From the NCBI GenBank assembly GCA_001970955.1, contig MPUH01000205.1:18738-82737 (forward strand): a stretch of DNA of 64,000 nt, given 5' to 3'. This document shows, in pieces, positions 8,546 to 19,472 of the stretch. The notes under the pieces were generated by a model, which was not told where the DNA came from, searched no databases, and worked only from the letters and a program-made list of their open reading frames with translations. The stretch comes from Stentor coeruleus. Taxonomy: Eukaryota; Ciliophora; Heterotrichea; Heterotrichida; Stentoridae. The position numbers and the translations under genes were made by a program. Position 1 is the first letter of the stretch. Every line of letters starts with the position of its first letter.

Positions 8546-9826
8546 TTAATTAAGCCAAGGGTGTAATAAAGCTTTTTTTGGAGTGATTCGGAGCTTTGGA
8601 TCTGTGGCAAGGGTTTTTTTTATGAAATCTTTGAATAAATGGTTTTCGTTTGATAGAAGATCGTCGAGAGTTTGTGGTGAATCCCAATTTTTGGTGTTTT
8701 CAACGTGTTTTCCTGGTAAGGGACCAATGGTTTCTTGTATTTGATAGAGAAGCTGCTGTTCTGATAGGGCAGTGAAAAGGATTTTACCTTTGTAAAGTTC
8801 GATTAATATGCACCCGAAGCTCCACATGTCAATAGCACATGTAAATTTCCCTTCACTTATCTCAGGTGCTGCATAAGCTAGCATTGGATAGCTAAAAAGT
8901 TCTTTATCTTTATTAAGTATTGAAGAGTTGAAATCAATAATCTTATAATGATAATCATTCCCAACAGGTTTTTTTGCTTGAAGTATATTCTCCGTATTCA
9001 AATCACAATGAATAATATTATTAACACTTAATAAATCCAAAGCTTTAAGTACATCAATAGCAAATCTTTGTAAAAAATCCACATTTTCAATAAAAACCTC
9101 TGATATTGTAGAAACCGGTTCATAAAGCAATTCTTGAACAATAAAAAGATGTTCTTTGAAATAAAAATAATCAAGAAGTTTGATTATATTATGCTGAGAT
9201 ATATCTTTACAAGAAGCTTGTAAGTTTTTTAGTATTCTTAATTCGTTTAATCCACGTTTAAAGCTTTGTTTATCATTTAGAATGATTTTAACACAAACTT
9301 TATTTTTTTTGTGTGTATCAAGACAGGATAAAAGACAGGAAATTTGAGTATTTGAAATAGTTCGGTCTATGCGATATTTGTCTGATATGGTTTCTCCTAT
9401 GATTATTGGAAAATCCCGGGTGATTTCATAACCTGTACGGCCTGGGGTATAAATATAAGGGATTTCTAATATTTTTTGGCTTTGGTAATCAGGAGTCAGA
9501 TGTGGGATTTTGTTTATTTCAGCGTTTTCTTCTACTTCTATGAAAGAAAATGTTGTTTCTTCAGTACCGTTGTTGCTAAAAGAAAAATCTTGCAAATGAT
9601 GCTGGTGAAATACTTGAGATGGAAGCTGACTGTTTAAATATTCAAGTTTTTCTGCATGATCTGATAAGAGGATTTTATGCTCATGCAATTGATGAAGCCT
9701 TTTTTCTAGTTCTAGTTGGTAAAGATATAGCCTTCGGGATCTGATTAAGTATTCGTCTTTCATCTTGATAACTTCATCTTGCATTTTGTTGAGCTCTTCA
9801 CTTTCATCTATGCTTAAGTCAAACAT
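8546..9826 (-). CDS. DYRK-like protein kinase with altered catalytic motifs
   Basis: 426 residues from the first ATG at 9826. Residues about 10-75 form a coiled coil (SEELNKMQDEVIKMKDEY). The kinase domain spans about 148-424. Lys in VCVKII (about 180) is the ATP-binding lysine, the catalytic loop is HCDLNTENIL (273-282), the Mg loop is IDFNSS (298), then AYAAPEI and DMWSFGCILIELYKG. H-C-D and DF-x-SS are hallmarks of DYRK/HIPK kinases. However, the usual DLKPEN lysine is Thr and DFG is DFN, and the Y-x-Y activation-loop motif is not evident. The catalytic Asp and metal-binding Asp remain, so reduced or unusual activity is possible. It is transcribed divergently from the histidine kinase. Confidence 0.85.
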   Translation of the reverse strand: MFDLSIDESEELNKMQDEVIKMKDEYLIRSRRLYLYQLELEKRLHQLHEHKILLSDHAEKLEYLNSQLPSQVFHQHHLQDFSFSNNGTEETTFSFIEVEENAEINKIPHLTPDYQSQKILEIPYIYTPGRTGYEITRDFPIIIGETISDKYRIDRTISNTQISCLLSCLDTHKKNKVCVKIILNDKQSFKRGLNELRILKNLQASCKDISQHNIIKLLDYFYFKEHLFIVQELLYEPVSTISEVFIENVDFLQRFAIDVLKALDLLSVNNIIHCDLNTENILQAKKPVGNDYHYKIIDFNSSILNKDKELFSYPMLAYAAPEISEGKFTCAIDMWSFGCILIELYKGKILFTALSEQQLLYQIQETIGPLPGKHVENTKNWDSPQTLDDLLSNENHLFKDFIKKTLATDPKLRITPKKALLHPWLN

Positions 9827-10734
9827 TAATAAAATCAAAAGAAAAAATATAGTTTTATATGAAAGATATGAAGAGTTTTTTTTTGATGATTTGATAAGGT
9901 AAACCAGTTGAATTTTATAAGATTTTTGAGCTGGAAATAAAGAAAAGGCTGATTTTTAAAGAGTTATGGGGTGATTAGTTAGGCAATTTTTTTTTTTATG
10001 TTAGGGTTTTTTGTATGATGAATCAAAATAAAAATCGTTTATATAAATTTTTGAAAGGGTTTATATAACTAAACATTATTTCAACTCTGAAATCTTAAAT
10101 ATTATTTAATAAAATACCAAGGTTATAGTTAATGTCTATTAAATTTGTATTGAAATAGAGATTATTTTAAATATAAATTATGTTGCTGAGTATTAAATTT
10201 TAATAAAAAATAAAACTACTTTGATTTATTATTATCTATATTCAAATATCCAATCTACTAATAATATTACTTCATAATATAAGCTAAGTAGTTGTTTTAT
10301 TAACTTAAAGCAAAGTTATGCTTATTTTATTTAGTAATAATAATACTTAACTAATAAAAAATATATTCCATATAATGTAGTTTAGAACTTAGAAATAATT
10401 TAAGTCAGAAGTATATAGAGAAAATTGAACTAATCTTAAATGTAAGTGAAGAAAATTTTAATGTGTTTTTTTTTTAAGAACTAATTCACCTATTTTACAA
10501 TAATAAATTCACCGATAAATTCATGATTTTTCAGGTAATCATTCTTGCAAACTTATAAAGTATTCCCATCATCAATTCATCAAGATCTTTTAAAACCCTG
10601 CTCAAAACTCAACGTCTATCCTAATTTAAATTTTCTATAATAACATAATTTTATATTGTATATTATAAATTCCGTATAAAATGTAACCTTAAATAAATTT
10701 ACTTAGTTTTAACTTTAATAAAATACTAAAATCA
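9827..10734. promoter_or_regulatory. divergent intergenic region (kinase / histidine kinase)
   Basis: About 900 bp between divergent genes, so it holds two promoters. The plus strand is G/T-rich at 9840-10010 and C/A-rich at 10500-10734; each side is therefore C-rich in its own sense direction. The middle is nearly pure A/T. No further gene was seen. Confidence 0.45.
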
Positions 10735-12911
10735 ATGGAAAGTACCAAAGATAATAAAGCTCATACAGTACTTAAAAGTATCAAACAGCAGACTTCTACA
10801 TATAGAGTTAATCTTGCATTACGCTTAGGCTTTATATCAATAACTATTCATTTGCTAATCGATCTTATAACATTCAAGCTGTTTGAAAATATACAACAAA
10901 AGATTATTTTAGTTCTTATGTATCCTGTACTTTTTATGCATTATGTGATGCTAAAAACGTACCCTGAGACTAGTTTTTTTGTATCAATAAGCATGGCAGG
11001 TGTAATAAACATAATCCTTATATTCTATACCCATGTGCTGCACCTAGAAAATGAATTGATATGGAGTCAGCTTTCTATAGTAATCACATCACTATATGAA
11101 AGCTATCTATTTTCCAATATAACTTCTATTGTGGTTGTGTCTATAAAGCATACTGGAATTTGGATTGGAGCAGGGTTTTACTACGAAAAAATCTCTCTAA
11201 AAAACCCAGCTGATGTTCTTACCAGTTCATTGGCAATGATAGTTTTTTATTTTCTGGTTATGTATTGCGATTATATCAAAGACCTTGAAATGTGTAAATC
11301 TAAGTTAGACGTAGATGCTTATCATAAGAAAATTATTACAATAGTTGAAGCTATTTCTGATAGTATAATTGTCATAGANCAAATGAGAAAATTATTACAA
11401 TAGTTGAAGCTATTTCTGATAGTATAATTGTCATAGACTCAGAACTTCATGAACTTTTCTCAAACACTTCAGCAAAGAAAATCATATCAGGATTACCTAT
11501 AGACTATTATCTCCTACAAAGTAAATATCATAGAAAAAATTATCATAGCGATCAAGAAAGCCTTTTCATATCAGATATAAAAGCTTTTTTCAAATCAGGT
11601 CTAGGAAATGAAGTAAATTTTGGTGTAACAATATATGAAAACCGTATGATAGAATGGAAAGGTAAGCTTCTAGAATGGGATGGAATAATAGCCTTGATTC
11701 TTTTTGGCAGAGATATAACAGAAATAATCATTTTAGAAAAGGAAACCACTGCTGGACAATATAAGTCAGCACTACTTTTAACAGTATCACACGAGCTTAG
11801 AACTCCAATAAATGCAATACTTGCTGTCACTGAAACTATTAAAGAAATGCCAAACCTTCCTGAGTCTATACCATCAAATTTAGAAATAATTTCTTGTTCT
11901 TGTGCTTGTCAGTTGTATTTGATTAATGACCTTTTAGATTATGCTCAAATCATTTCAGGAAGTTTGAAAATTGTCAAGAATGGGTTTTCATTGTACAATA
12001 TGCTGAATGACTGTGTAAAAATTATTCAAATACAGTTGAAAGATAAAAGGGTGCAGTTGAAGTTGATTTATGAGGGAATACCAGAGAAAATTATTACTGA
12101 CCCCAATAGATTAAAGCAAGTGATTTTGAATTTGCTGAGCAATGCGAAAAAGTTCACTTTTGAAGGATTGATATGTTTGAAAGTTGGGTTTTCAAATGGA
12201 ATGTTGAGTATTAAATGCACAGATACAGGTGTCGGTATATCATTAGATAAAAGGGCGATATTATTCACCCAATTTTGTAAAATAGACACAACAGCTAGTA
12301 TGAATCCACAAGGTGTTGGCCTTGGATTAACTATTTCTAATATGCTAGTAAAAGAGTTAGGAGGTGATAAGATTATTGTTGAATCTGAAGTTGGTAAAGG
12401 ATCATGTTTTTCTTTTAGTATCCCAGTTGATGAAGGCTTTGGGTTAATTGTTGAAGTTCCTGAAGAAAACAGCCAAGTCTCAATACCTTGTATACACACT
12501 AAGACCATAATGCGTAAAATCAATATACTTATTGTAGACGACTCATATTTCAATATAATGGCTATGACAAAAATATTAAAAAATGAAGGTTTCTGTTGTT
12601 ATTCAGTACAAAATGGTTATGAAGCTATAGAAAAAATCAAACACCAAGCTTTTGCCTGTGTGTTGATGGACTGCGATATGCCTATTATTGATGGTTGGGA
12701 AACAACAAGGCTTATAAAATTCATGTTTGAGAAAAAAGAAATCGAAGCTTTGCCCCCTATAATAGCATCAACTGCTTATAATTGTGGAAGTGTAGTCAAA
12801 CTATGTATTGAATCAGGAATGAATGATGTTATTATAAAACCATGTGCAAAAGAAATGCTTCTTGAAAAAATAAGGTATTGGGTGAACCAATATGAAAATT
12901 CTTATCACTAA
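10735..12911 (+). CDS. membrane hybrid histidine kinase, copy 1 (broken by an assembly gap)
   Basis: One gene interrupted by an N at 11379 with a duplicated flank; both sides are in frame if the overlap is collapsed. The N-terminal ~190 residues hold several hydrophobic membrane segments, then a PAS-like region. Next come a HisKA box SHELRTPINA with the phospho-His, and an HATPase_c domain with N box (IILNLLSNAKKF-like, here VILNLLSNAKKF), G1 CTDTGVGIS and G2 GVGLGLTISNML. A C-terminal receiver domain has ILIVDDS, the phospho-Asp in LMDCDMP and the Lys in IIKPC. It should autophosphorylate on His and pass phosphate to its own receiver Asp; no separate Hpt partner is visible here. It is a tandem paralogue of the next gene. 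Confidence 0.93.
11328..11437. repeat. assembly gap with 51-bp flanking duplicate
   Basis: N at 11379; copies at 11328-11378 and 11387-11437 are identical. It falsely truncates the first histidine kinase. Confidence 0.9.
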
Positions 12912-13519
12912 TATTGAAATTCATAATATAGGAGTAAATATGATTTAGTGTATGTAAAGAATTTTTTTTTGATGATTTGAAGAATTGGAATAAATATTTA
13001 CAGGATTATAAATTGGATTTATTGAAAGAAATTTTATTTTGTAGAGAATTTTCATTACTTGAGAATTATTGTAATAGAATTTGTGAGTGATGTTTGATAG
13101 GAATAATATGAAAGTTTGAATAAATTATTTTAGTAATTTTTTGAGAGCTTCTGATGAAAAATGTTAGAATATTAAAAATTATAAACTAAATCTTTTAATA
13201 TCTTTAAAAGTTATTAAACCCATCTTTTACTCTCATCATTTCCAAAAATCCACACCAAACTTATCATCTTTATCCCTTTTCCAAAACAAAATCCAATCCT
13301 AATTTCAATAAAAATGCAAAAATATCATCAACAAAACAAAAATTCCTTTTCTTCAAAATCATTAATTTTCTAGCCTAACCTATACCCGCAAAATCTTATA
13401 ATTTCCATCCTCAAAAACCCCATTTCCAGAATATTCTTCCCTTGTCATTAATCCACTACAATAAAAACCGATTATTTTTTGTTTTCTAAAAAACCATAAA
13501 CTTTCTCTTAATAATAAAT
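12912..13519. other. intergenic between the two histidine kinases
   Basis: The plus strand is G-rich up to about 13150 (3' flank of copy 1) and C-rich from about 13210 (5' flank of copy 2). No gene seen. Confidence 0.45.
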
Positions 13520-15634
13520 ATGCAAAGTAAAATACAAATAAAGTCCTCAGCTTTACTCCAAGAACTCAAACAACAAACAGCTTTTTTCAGATCAGGTGTT
13601 TCAATATCAACAGGGCTCTTTCTAGTAACTTTACATTTACTTGTAGACATGTATTATCATGGGCTTTTAGGAAATATTTGTCAAAAAATTATTCTGATTA
13701 TTGTAATCCTCTTATTACAATTTCCTTTTAAATACATTTCCAAGATCGCTGAGTATAGCAAAATTACTAACTTTGCCCTAGCAGAATTTGTTAATATTCT
13801 TACTATTTTATATTCAGTTCGGCTACATGACCATAATAAGTTTGTATGGGCTCAGACTTCAGCGGTTGTTTCCACTTTTTATCAAGGATTTTTGTTTTCT
13901 AACGCGGTTTCATCAGCGCTGTTTGCAATTAAACAGACTGGGATTTGGGTCATTGCTGAGTTATATTTTGGGAAATATGTCCCTGAAGATGTTTCTGCAG
14001 AAATTGTTGGGATTATAGGGTTATGTGTTTATTATTTTGTGTCTTGTTATTGTAATTCGGTTAAGGATCAAGAGATGTGTGAGTATAAACTACAAGTGGA
14101 TAGTACTCATCAAAAGATATTTGATGTGGTGGAGACAATTTCAGATACAATTTGTGTTGTGAATTCTAAGTGCGAGGTATTATTTTCGAATTCATCTGCT
14201 GAGTGTTTGGCAAAGAGTGAAACAATTATGCAGTATTTGCTAAAGTGCGAATACCACAGGAAGTATTTTGAAGGGAAAAATGTTAAAAATAGCATCGTCG
14301 AAGACATAAAAGAAGTTTTTTCCTTAGAACCAGGCCAAGAAGTTGAGTTTGGAGTAGTGAGCCAAGACCAAATTTACACTGAATGGAAAGGCAAAATAAT
14401 CGAATGGGATGAGCAAGTTTCCATGATTCTCAGTGGTCGTAATGTAACCCAATTACTTGACTTAGAACGAGAATACTCAGAAAGTCAATACAAATCAGCT
14501 TTACTTAGAACAGTTTCACATGAGCTCCGAACCCCAATAAACGCTGTAATTGCAATAACTCAAACAATAAAAGAAAGTAAAAACCTCACCGATGAAAACC
14601 GAGAAAACCTCGATATTATAATTGGATCATGTAGTTTTCAATTATGCCTTATAAATGATTTACTTGACTACGCACAAATAATTGCAGGAAGTTTAAAAAT
14701 AAACATCATGCCTTTTGATATAAAAAAAATAGTTGGAGAGTGTATGAAATTAATTGAAATACAGTTACAAGGCAGAGCTATTATATTAAAAAAATCATAT
14801 AAAAATGTTCCAGATATAATTAATAGTGACCCATATAGAATTAAACAGATTATATTGAATTTATTGAGTAATGCTCAGAAGTTTACAATAAAAGGATGGA
14901 TTTGTATAGAGGTTATATATAAAGAAGGAGAAATTGAAGTAAAATGTAAAGATACAGGGATTGGGATACCTAAAGAAAAATATTCTATGTTGTTTACACA
15001 GTATGGGAAAATTGAAGATTCATTTACTTTAAATCCACAAGGTGTTGGATTAGGGTTGATGATTTCTAATATGTTGGTTAAAAAAATTGGAGGAGATGGG
15101 ATTAATGTTAAGTCTAAGATTAATAGAGGCTCTTGTTTTTCATTTAATTTCAAAGTTGAAGAGGGGATAAGACAATCTGTAGAAATACCAGAAGAAGATG
15201 TGCATGTTAGTTTACCTATACTTTGGGTTAAGGCCGTACAACAGAAGATTGAAATTTTGATAGTCGACGATACATATTTTAATATCCTAGCTTTAATGCA
15301 GTTACTAAAATGTGAAGGAATATCGTGTTCCTTTGCTTTAAACGGCCAAGAGGCTATAGAAAAAATAAAATCCAACAGTTATTCTTGTATTTTAATGGAT
15401 TGCGAAATGCCGATATTAGATGGATGGGAGACATCAAAAATACTCAAAGAACTTTATTTAAAAAAAGAAATACCCTATTTGCCACCTATAATCGCTTCAA
15501 CTGCATATACTTCAGAGCAAATAATGGCGAAATGCTTAGAATGTGGTATGTGCGATGTTTTAATTAAACCTTGTGAAAAAAGCATAGTATTAAATAAAAT
15601 CGGATATTGGATTTCAAATTCTAATATCAATTAG
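13520..15634 (+). CDS. membrane hybrid histidine kinase, copy 2
   Basis: 704 residues, intact. The order is membrane region (about 25-185, several hydrophobic helices), PAS-like segment (205-310), HisKA with SHELRTPINA near residue 333, HATPase_c with ILNLLSNAQKF (about 450), CKDTGIGIP and GVGLGLMISNML, and a receiver domain with IEILIVDDTYFNI, phospho-Asp in LMDCEMP (about 626) and Lys in LIKPC. Alignment with copy 1 is continuous from the first residues (LKxIKQQT/LKQQTAFFR) to the end, so the pair arose by tandem duplication. The ligand or stimulus is unknown. Hybrid kinases of this type are common in ciliates and amoebae and are not evidence of bacterial contamination. Confidence 0.95.
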   Translation: MQSKIQIKSSALLQELKQQTAFFRSGVSISTGLFLVTLHLLVDMYYHGLLGNICQKIILIIVILLLQFPFKYISKIAEYSKITNFALAEFVNILTILYSVRLHDHNKFVWAQTSAVVSTFYQGFLFSNAVSSALFAIKQTGIWVIAELYFGKYVPEDVSAEIVGIIGLCVYYFVSCYCNSVKDQEMCEYKLQVDSTHQKIFDVVETISDTICVVNSKCEVLFSNSSAECLAKSETIMQYLLKCEYHRKYFEGKNVKNSIVEDIKEVFSLEPGQEVEFGVVSQDQIYTEWKGKIIEWDEQVSMILSGRNVTQLLDLEREYSESQYKSALLRTVSHELRTPINAVIAITQTIKESKNLTDENRENLDIIIGSCSFQLCLINDLLDYAQIIAGSLKINIMPFDIKKIVGECMKLIEIQLQGRAIILKKSYKNVPDIINSDPYRIKQIILNLLSNAQKFTIKGWICIEVIYKEGEIEVKCKDTGIGIPKEKYSMLFTQYGKIEDSFTLNPQGVGLGLMISNMLVKKIGGDGINVKSKINRGSCFSFNFKVEEGIRQSVEIPEEDVHVSLPILWVKAVQQKIEILIVDDTYFNILALMQLLKCEGISCSFALNGQEAIEKIKSNSYSCILMDCEMPILDGWETSKILKELYLKKEIPYLPPIIASTAYTSEQIMAKCLECGMCDVLIKPCEKSIVLNKIGYWISNSNIN

Positions 15635-15815
15635 AACTGTAAATAACATACTTTTACCACATCATGTGCTTGTCCATCGTATTTGGCATTATTTTTTTGG
15701 TTTATGCATATACAAGTCGTTAGTGTATTGCAAAATCATAGTTTCTTAGTCTAAAATTAAAAAAAATGCATATAATCCATGTGAAATTTTATAGCTCAAT
15801 GCTAGACAACAAAGT

Positions 15816-16964
15816 TTAAGCAAATTCCTTATTATTTAAAGTCCTATTCGACTCTATATTTTTATTCCCCGAAGGTTTTTTCTGAACTTTAATCTTATTA
15901 TCCTCTGTAGTCAATGTTTGAACAACAACTGGTTTAGAATTCAAAGACTCTTTATCAAAATCCGCATTAATTCTCTTTAAATCACTATATCTTTCTCTTA
16001 TTTTCTGTAGCATCATAACCAATTTATCAGGATCTTCCATTTCTTGATCAGGAACATTAACTTTTAAAGGTTTATTTGCTTCAGTATTCATTGTAACTTT
16101 TTTCTTTTTTTCCTCATCAGTTATTTGTTTTGATTTTATACTTGGTTTACTCTGCATAGCTTTGCTGTATATATTTTTTATTGATAGTTCAATTTTAGCT
16201 CTTTGGGCTTTATGTTCTATTCTTGATATACGTTGTTGTTCTTGTTTAGATTGGAGTTGCCCAATTTCAGAATTCAGTTCTTCGATTTGTCCTTCAAGAG
16301 TCCGAACTAAGCTTTGATATTGTCCGATGCTTTCGCTTAGATTGCTGAATTCTTTGAAAAAAGATTCTTTTTCAGTTTCTGTTTCTTCTTCAAGTTTCCT
16401 ATATTGATGGCTTAAATTATCAACACTTTTCTTTAAAGTTCTACACCTGTTAATCAAATGTGAAATTTCTTCATAATCCTCACTTCTTTCAACAACTTTT
16501 TCTAGGACTGACTTATATTTTGAATACTCATAGATTTTTTTCTCAACTTCTTGTAATTCTGAAAGCACTCCAGCTTTGGCTTCAAGTTTTTTTTTCATTT
16601 CTGCATCACGACTTATGAGCATTTGATTTTCTTTATTAAGCTTTTCTGTTTCCTGTTTGCCTTTGTGATCGTAATTTTGAATTATGTTTTTTTTCTTGTC
16701 GATTAGGTCACGGGTTTTTTCTTGGTCTTCTTTGAGTTTTTTAGAAAAGTTCTCGAGTTCAGAGTTTTTACGCTTGTATTCTTCCATTTTCTCTGATAGC
16801 AACTCTTCGATTTCACGTTGCTTCTTTTCTTTTTTTAATAATCTTATGGTTTGGCTCTCGTAATGATAGCTTTGAACTTCAGCATGAATTTGTTTAAATA
16901 ATGATTCTCTTTCATCTTTTTTCAATGTCTCCAGTGGTCTTAAGCCTCTTCTTTTATCTGCCAT
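15816..16964 (-). CDS. DUF4200 coiled-coil protein, CFAP73/CCDC42-like
   Basis: 382 residues, almost entirely coiled coil from 15 to 270. Residues about 145-185 (YKSVLEKVVERSEDYEEI, then HLINRCRTLKKSVDNL) fit the signature of DUF4200 proteins such as CFAP73/MIA2 and CCDC42, which belong to the modifier-of-inner-arms complex of cilia. The basic C-terminus (about 275-382) is low-complexity. The exact member is uncertain (CFAP73, CFAP100 or CCDC42). It converges with the second histidine kinase. Confidence 0.65.
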   Translation of the reverse strand: MADKRRGLRPLETLKKDERESLFKQIHAEVQSYHYESQTIRLLKKEKKQREIEELLSEKMEEYKRKNSELENFSKKLKEDQEKTRDLIDKKKNIIQNYDHKGKQETEKLNKENQMLISRDAEMKKKLEAKAGVLSELQEVEKKIYEYSKYKSVLEKVVERSEDYEEISHLINRCRTLKKSVDNLSHQYRKLEEETETEKESFFKEFSNLSESIGQYQSLVRTLEGQIEELNSEIGQLQSKQEQQRISRIEHKAQRAKIELSIKNIYSKAMQSKPSIKSKQITDEEKKKKVTMNTEANKPLKVNVPDQEMEDPDKLVMMLQKIRERYSDLKRINADFDKESLNSKPVVVQTLTTEDNKIKVQKKPSGNKNIESNRTLNNKEFA

Positions 16965-17737
16965 ATATAAATGCTTATATTTTAAGTATTCAATATCTTA
17001 TATGTCTAAAAGCAAGTAAAGAAATATTTAATATTATATTAATTATAATTAAATGTATTAGTAAAATAACAGTTTGATAGATTATTGATAAAAGAAAATC
17101 AATATAAACCAGATATTAAATGTTACTAAAACTAATTTACTACTTAGAAAAACTATATTTCCTTTATTTTTTGGTATATTTAACTAAATCTTAATGTAAT
17201 TTATATACTCATTATGCAAATTATTTATCATTTTCATATAAAATAAATTGACCTACATTTTTTTTTCACCTTATAATATAAGCTTTAAATTTGTTATCAG
17301 TATACAATTTATAAGGTTTGATTTCAAGCAAAATCTTGATTTTAAATAAAAAAATTGTGAAGGTAATAATGTATAAGTAACTTTAACTATATTCAATCGT
17401 GAAAAGTTTTTATTAACAAAGACATCCAAATCCTTTTATTTAATTTAGAATTAGCTTTTATTATTTCTAAGGTAAAATTTATAATTTATTTCACCTTGAT
17501 TTAGTTTTAAAAACACTTTTCCAATAAGACATTCCACAATTTTTTAAAACATTCAAATTCTAATAAAGTTTTTTAGCAATAACACACATTAAAAAATATT
17601 AAATTAATAAACCTTATCAAACAATAAAGTATAAAAAACCTTATCTTTTACATTCAAAAAACCTTATCTCGAAAACTCCTTATAAATTAATAATTTTCAT
17701 TACAAATACTAAACTTAAAGAATATTATTTATAAAAA
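16965..17737. other. intergenic, no gene seen
   Basis: Very AT-rich spacer between two minus-strand genes. No gene, RNA or repeat recognised. Confidence 0.45.
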
Positions 17738-19318
17738 TTATGGTGGATCTATACGTCTAACAGTTATAATCGTGCCAAGTGCTGTCATAAATGTATCACG
17801 TATCATTAACTTTGTGCCAATAGTAATATACTCAGGGTGATATAAAAAATGGAACTTAAACTTCATAATTTCATGAGGATTTACTTGTTCTGGACCTGAA
17901 ACAATAGCAACACATTGAGTTATTGTTTGTGTATAGACCAATGGCTTATAAGAACTTTTTATTATCCTTGTATTTATACTATCATCAATTGTCCATACTA
18001 GGCATTCAAATTCTAATGATGGCATAGGATTAGAAGTTACATCAACTAATACCATACCTCTTCGAAGCTCTTGAACTTTATTTACTTGGAAACTACAAAA
18101 TTGCCCAGCTGTAACTGAATGGACTGATATTTCTTTAACATGTATTCCTAATACGATTACAGGAATGAATTTACCTGATAAGTCAGGGCCAAGAAGTAGT
18201 TTTTCACCTAGTCGAGCTTTGCCTTTTATCATAATACCACATAAAATAACCATACTTTCTCGGGTATACCATTTTTCTAAATAAAACTCGGTTGAACTGC
18301 ATTCTTCGTAGTTGTTTCTAGATGGAAGGAGGTTTAAAAAACTGATGACTAAATCTTTGTTTAATGAAGTTTTTAAAGATATAGAAAACACTGGGACTAT
18401 GTTTTCTTGGAGGAATGTTCTTGAATATAGGACCACATCTTCTGGAGAAAGGACTTCGAGGAGGATTTTTTCTCTTTTGCATAATTCACCTCGGAGGTAG
18501 TCTAGAGTTCCATCTACTTTTGAGCTAGTCGCTTTGTCACATTTAGATAATATTATCATAAAAGGGATATTCAAAGCTGTAATCATACTAAGATACTCTG
18601 TGTTATTTGAAGGGTTCATATTACTAGGATCAATCATAAGAATAAAATACTCAGGACACTGACTTATAAGCCCATAAAAAAGTGTACTTCTATACTTTTT
18701 ATTCCCTGGCAAGTCTATAAAACTTATAAGCTTACTTGACTTCATAACAAGTTCAGCCCAGCTTTTATTATGTTTGATTATCTTACCCCTGCAATCAAAA
18801 CCAACAAGATGCTGAGTAACACTAGCTGTAAAGCCTTGTTTTTTTTCATGCATATGCCTTAGTATTGCATTTCTTGCGCTTCCTCTTCCATTTTCTTTAA
18901 CACCTTTGCTGACTACTCCGATAAAACTACTTTTCCCTGATTGACTTTCTCCAATTAAAGCAACCCGAATGTCGATTATATAAGTTTGCAACTGAGATTT
19001 TCTGATAAGAACCTGTGCTACTGTGCCATTTCCCATACTTTGTTTTGATAGAAGCTGGAGGTTGGCTTTAACTTCTTCGGCGATTAAACGCATATTTGAG
19101 ATAGCTAGATCTAATGATGCATTTGATAAACCGATACTCTCACCTTTACTGTCTAAACCGATCGTGTATTGAATTTCTCCATGTGCGGCGAGAAGTTTGC
19201 TTTCCAACTGGCTTTTTAGCCTTTCTATCCTGGCACTACAAGGATGCAAAAAGTTCAATGCGAATTCTAGTTGATTCCAAGCGGATTGCTCTTCGTGCTC
19301 TATAGACTGTGAGTCCAT
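17738..19318 (-). CDS. GTPBP1/GTPBP2-type translational GTPase
   Basis: 526 residues. P-loop GESQSGKSS at 123-131, then NGRGSARNAILRHMHEKKQG (a GTPBP1-family signature between G1 and G2), G3 DLPGNKKY at 202-209 (usual form DxAGHEKY) and G4 SKCD at 258-261. Beta-barrel domains II/III follow (KARLGEKLLLGPD, LRRGMVLVD, FKFHFLYHPEYI), as in EF-Tu relatives. GTPBP1 proteins bind aminoacyl-tRNA and act in ribosome quality control and mRNA turnover. The His of G3 that normally aligns the catalytic water is Asn here, so hydrolysis may be slow or factor-dependent. Confidence 0.88.
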   Translation of the reverse strand: MDSQSIEHEEQSAWNQLEFALNFLHPCSARIERLKSQLESKLLAAHGEIQYTIGLDSKGESIGLSNASLDLAISNMRLIAEEVKANLQLLSKQSMGNGTVAQVLIRKSQLQTYIIDIRVALIGESQSGKSSFIGVVSKGVKENGRGSARNAILRHMHEKKQGFTASVTQHLVGFDCRGKIIKHNKSWAELVMKSSKLISFIDLPGNKKYRSTLFYGLISQCPEYFILMIDPSNMNPSNNTEYLSMITALNIPFMIILSKCDKATSSKVDGTLDYLRGELCKREKILLEVLSPEDVVLYSRTFLQENIVPVFSISLKTSLNKDLVISFLNLLPSRNNYEECSSTEFYLEKWYTRESMVILCGIMIKGKARLGEKLLLGPDLSGKFIPVIVLGIHVKEISVHSVTAGQFCSFQVNKVQELRRGMVLVDVTSNPMPSLEFECLVWTIDDSINTRIIKSSYKPLVYTQTITQCVAIVSGPEQVNPHEIMKFKFHFLYHPEYITIGTKLMIRDTFMTALGTIITVRRIDPP

Positions 19319-19472
19319 ATTAATACATTATTAAATTCCCATCCAGCCATTATTTGTCAAGCATTTCATGTTATGGAAAACCTCAACAACACATACAAGA
19401 CTAGTCTTTGCCTTAAAACTAAAAACTAAATCTTTTATTTTTTATCAGTTGTACAGTGAATATATTTGGCAG

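Noticed and set aside
9827-9838. Upstream TTG start for the DYRK-like gene
   Set aside because: The frame opens with TTG; the first ATG at 9826 is the credible start. The same reasoning was applied at 23465, 24437 and 54949.
12068-12553. Minus-strand 161-residue frame inside histidine kinase 1
   Set aside because: Shadow of the HATPase/receiver coding region; the same shadow occurs in copy 2.
10735-15634. Bacterial contamination suggested by two-component kinases
   Set aside because: Base composition, spacing and neighbours match the ciliate genes, and hybrid histidine kinases are normal in ciliates.
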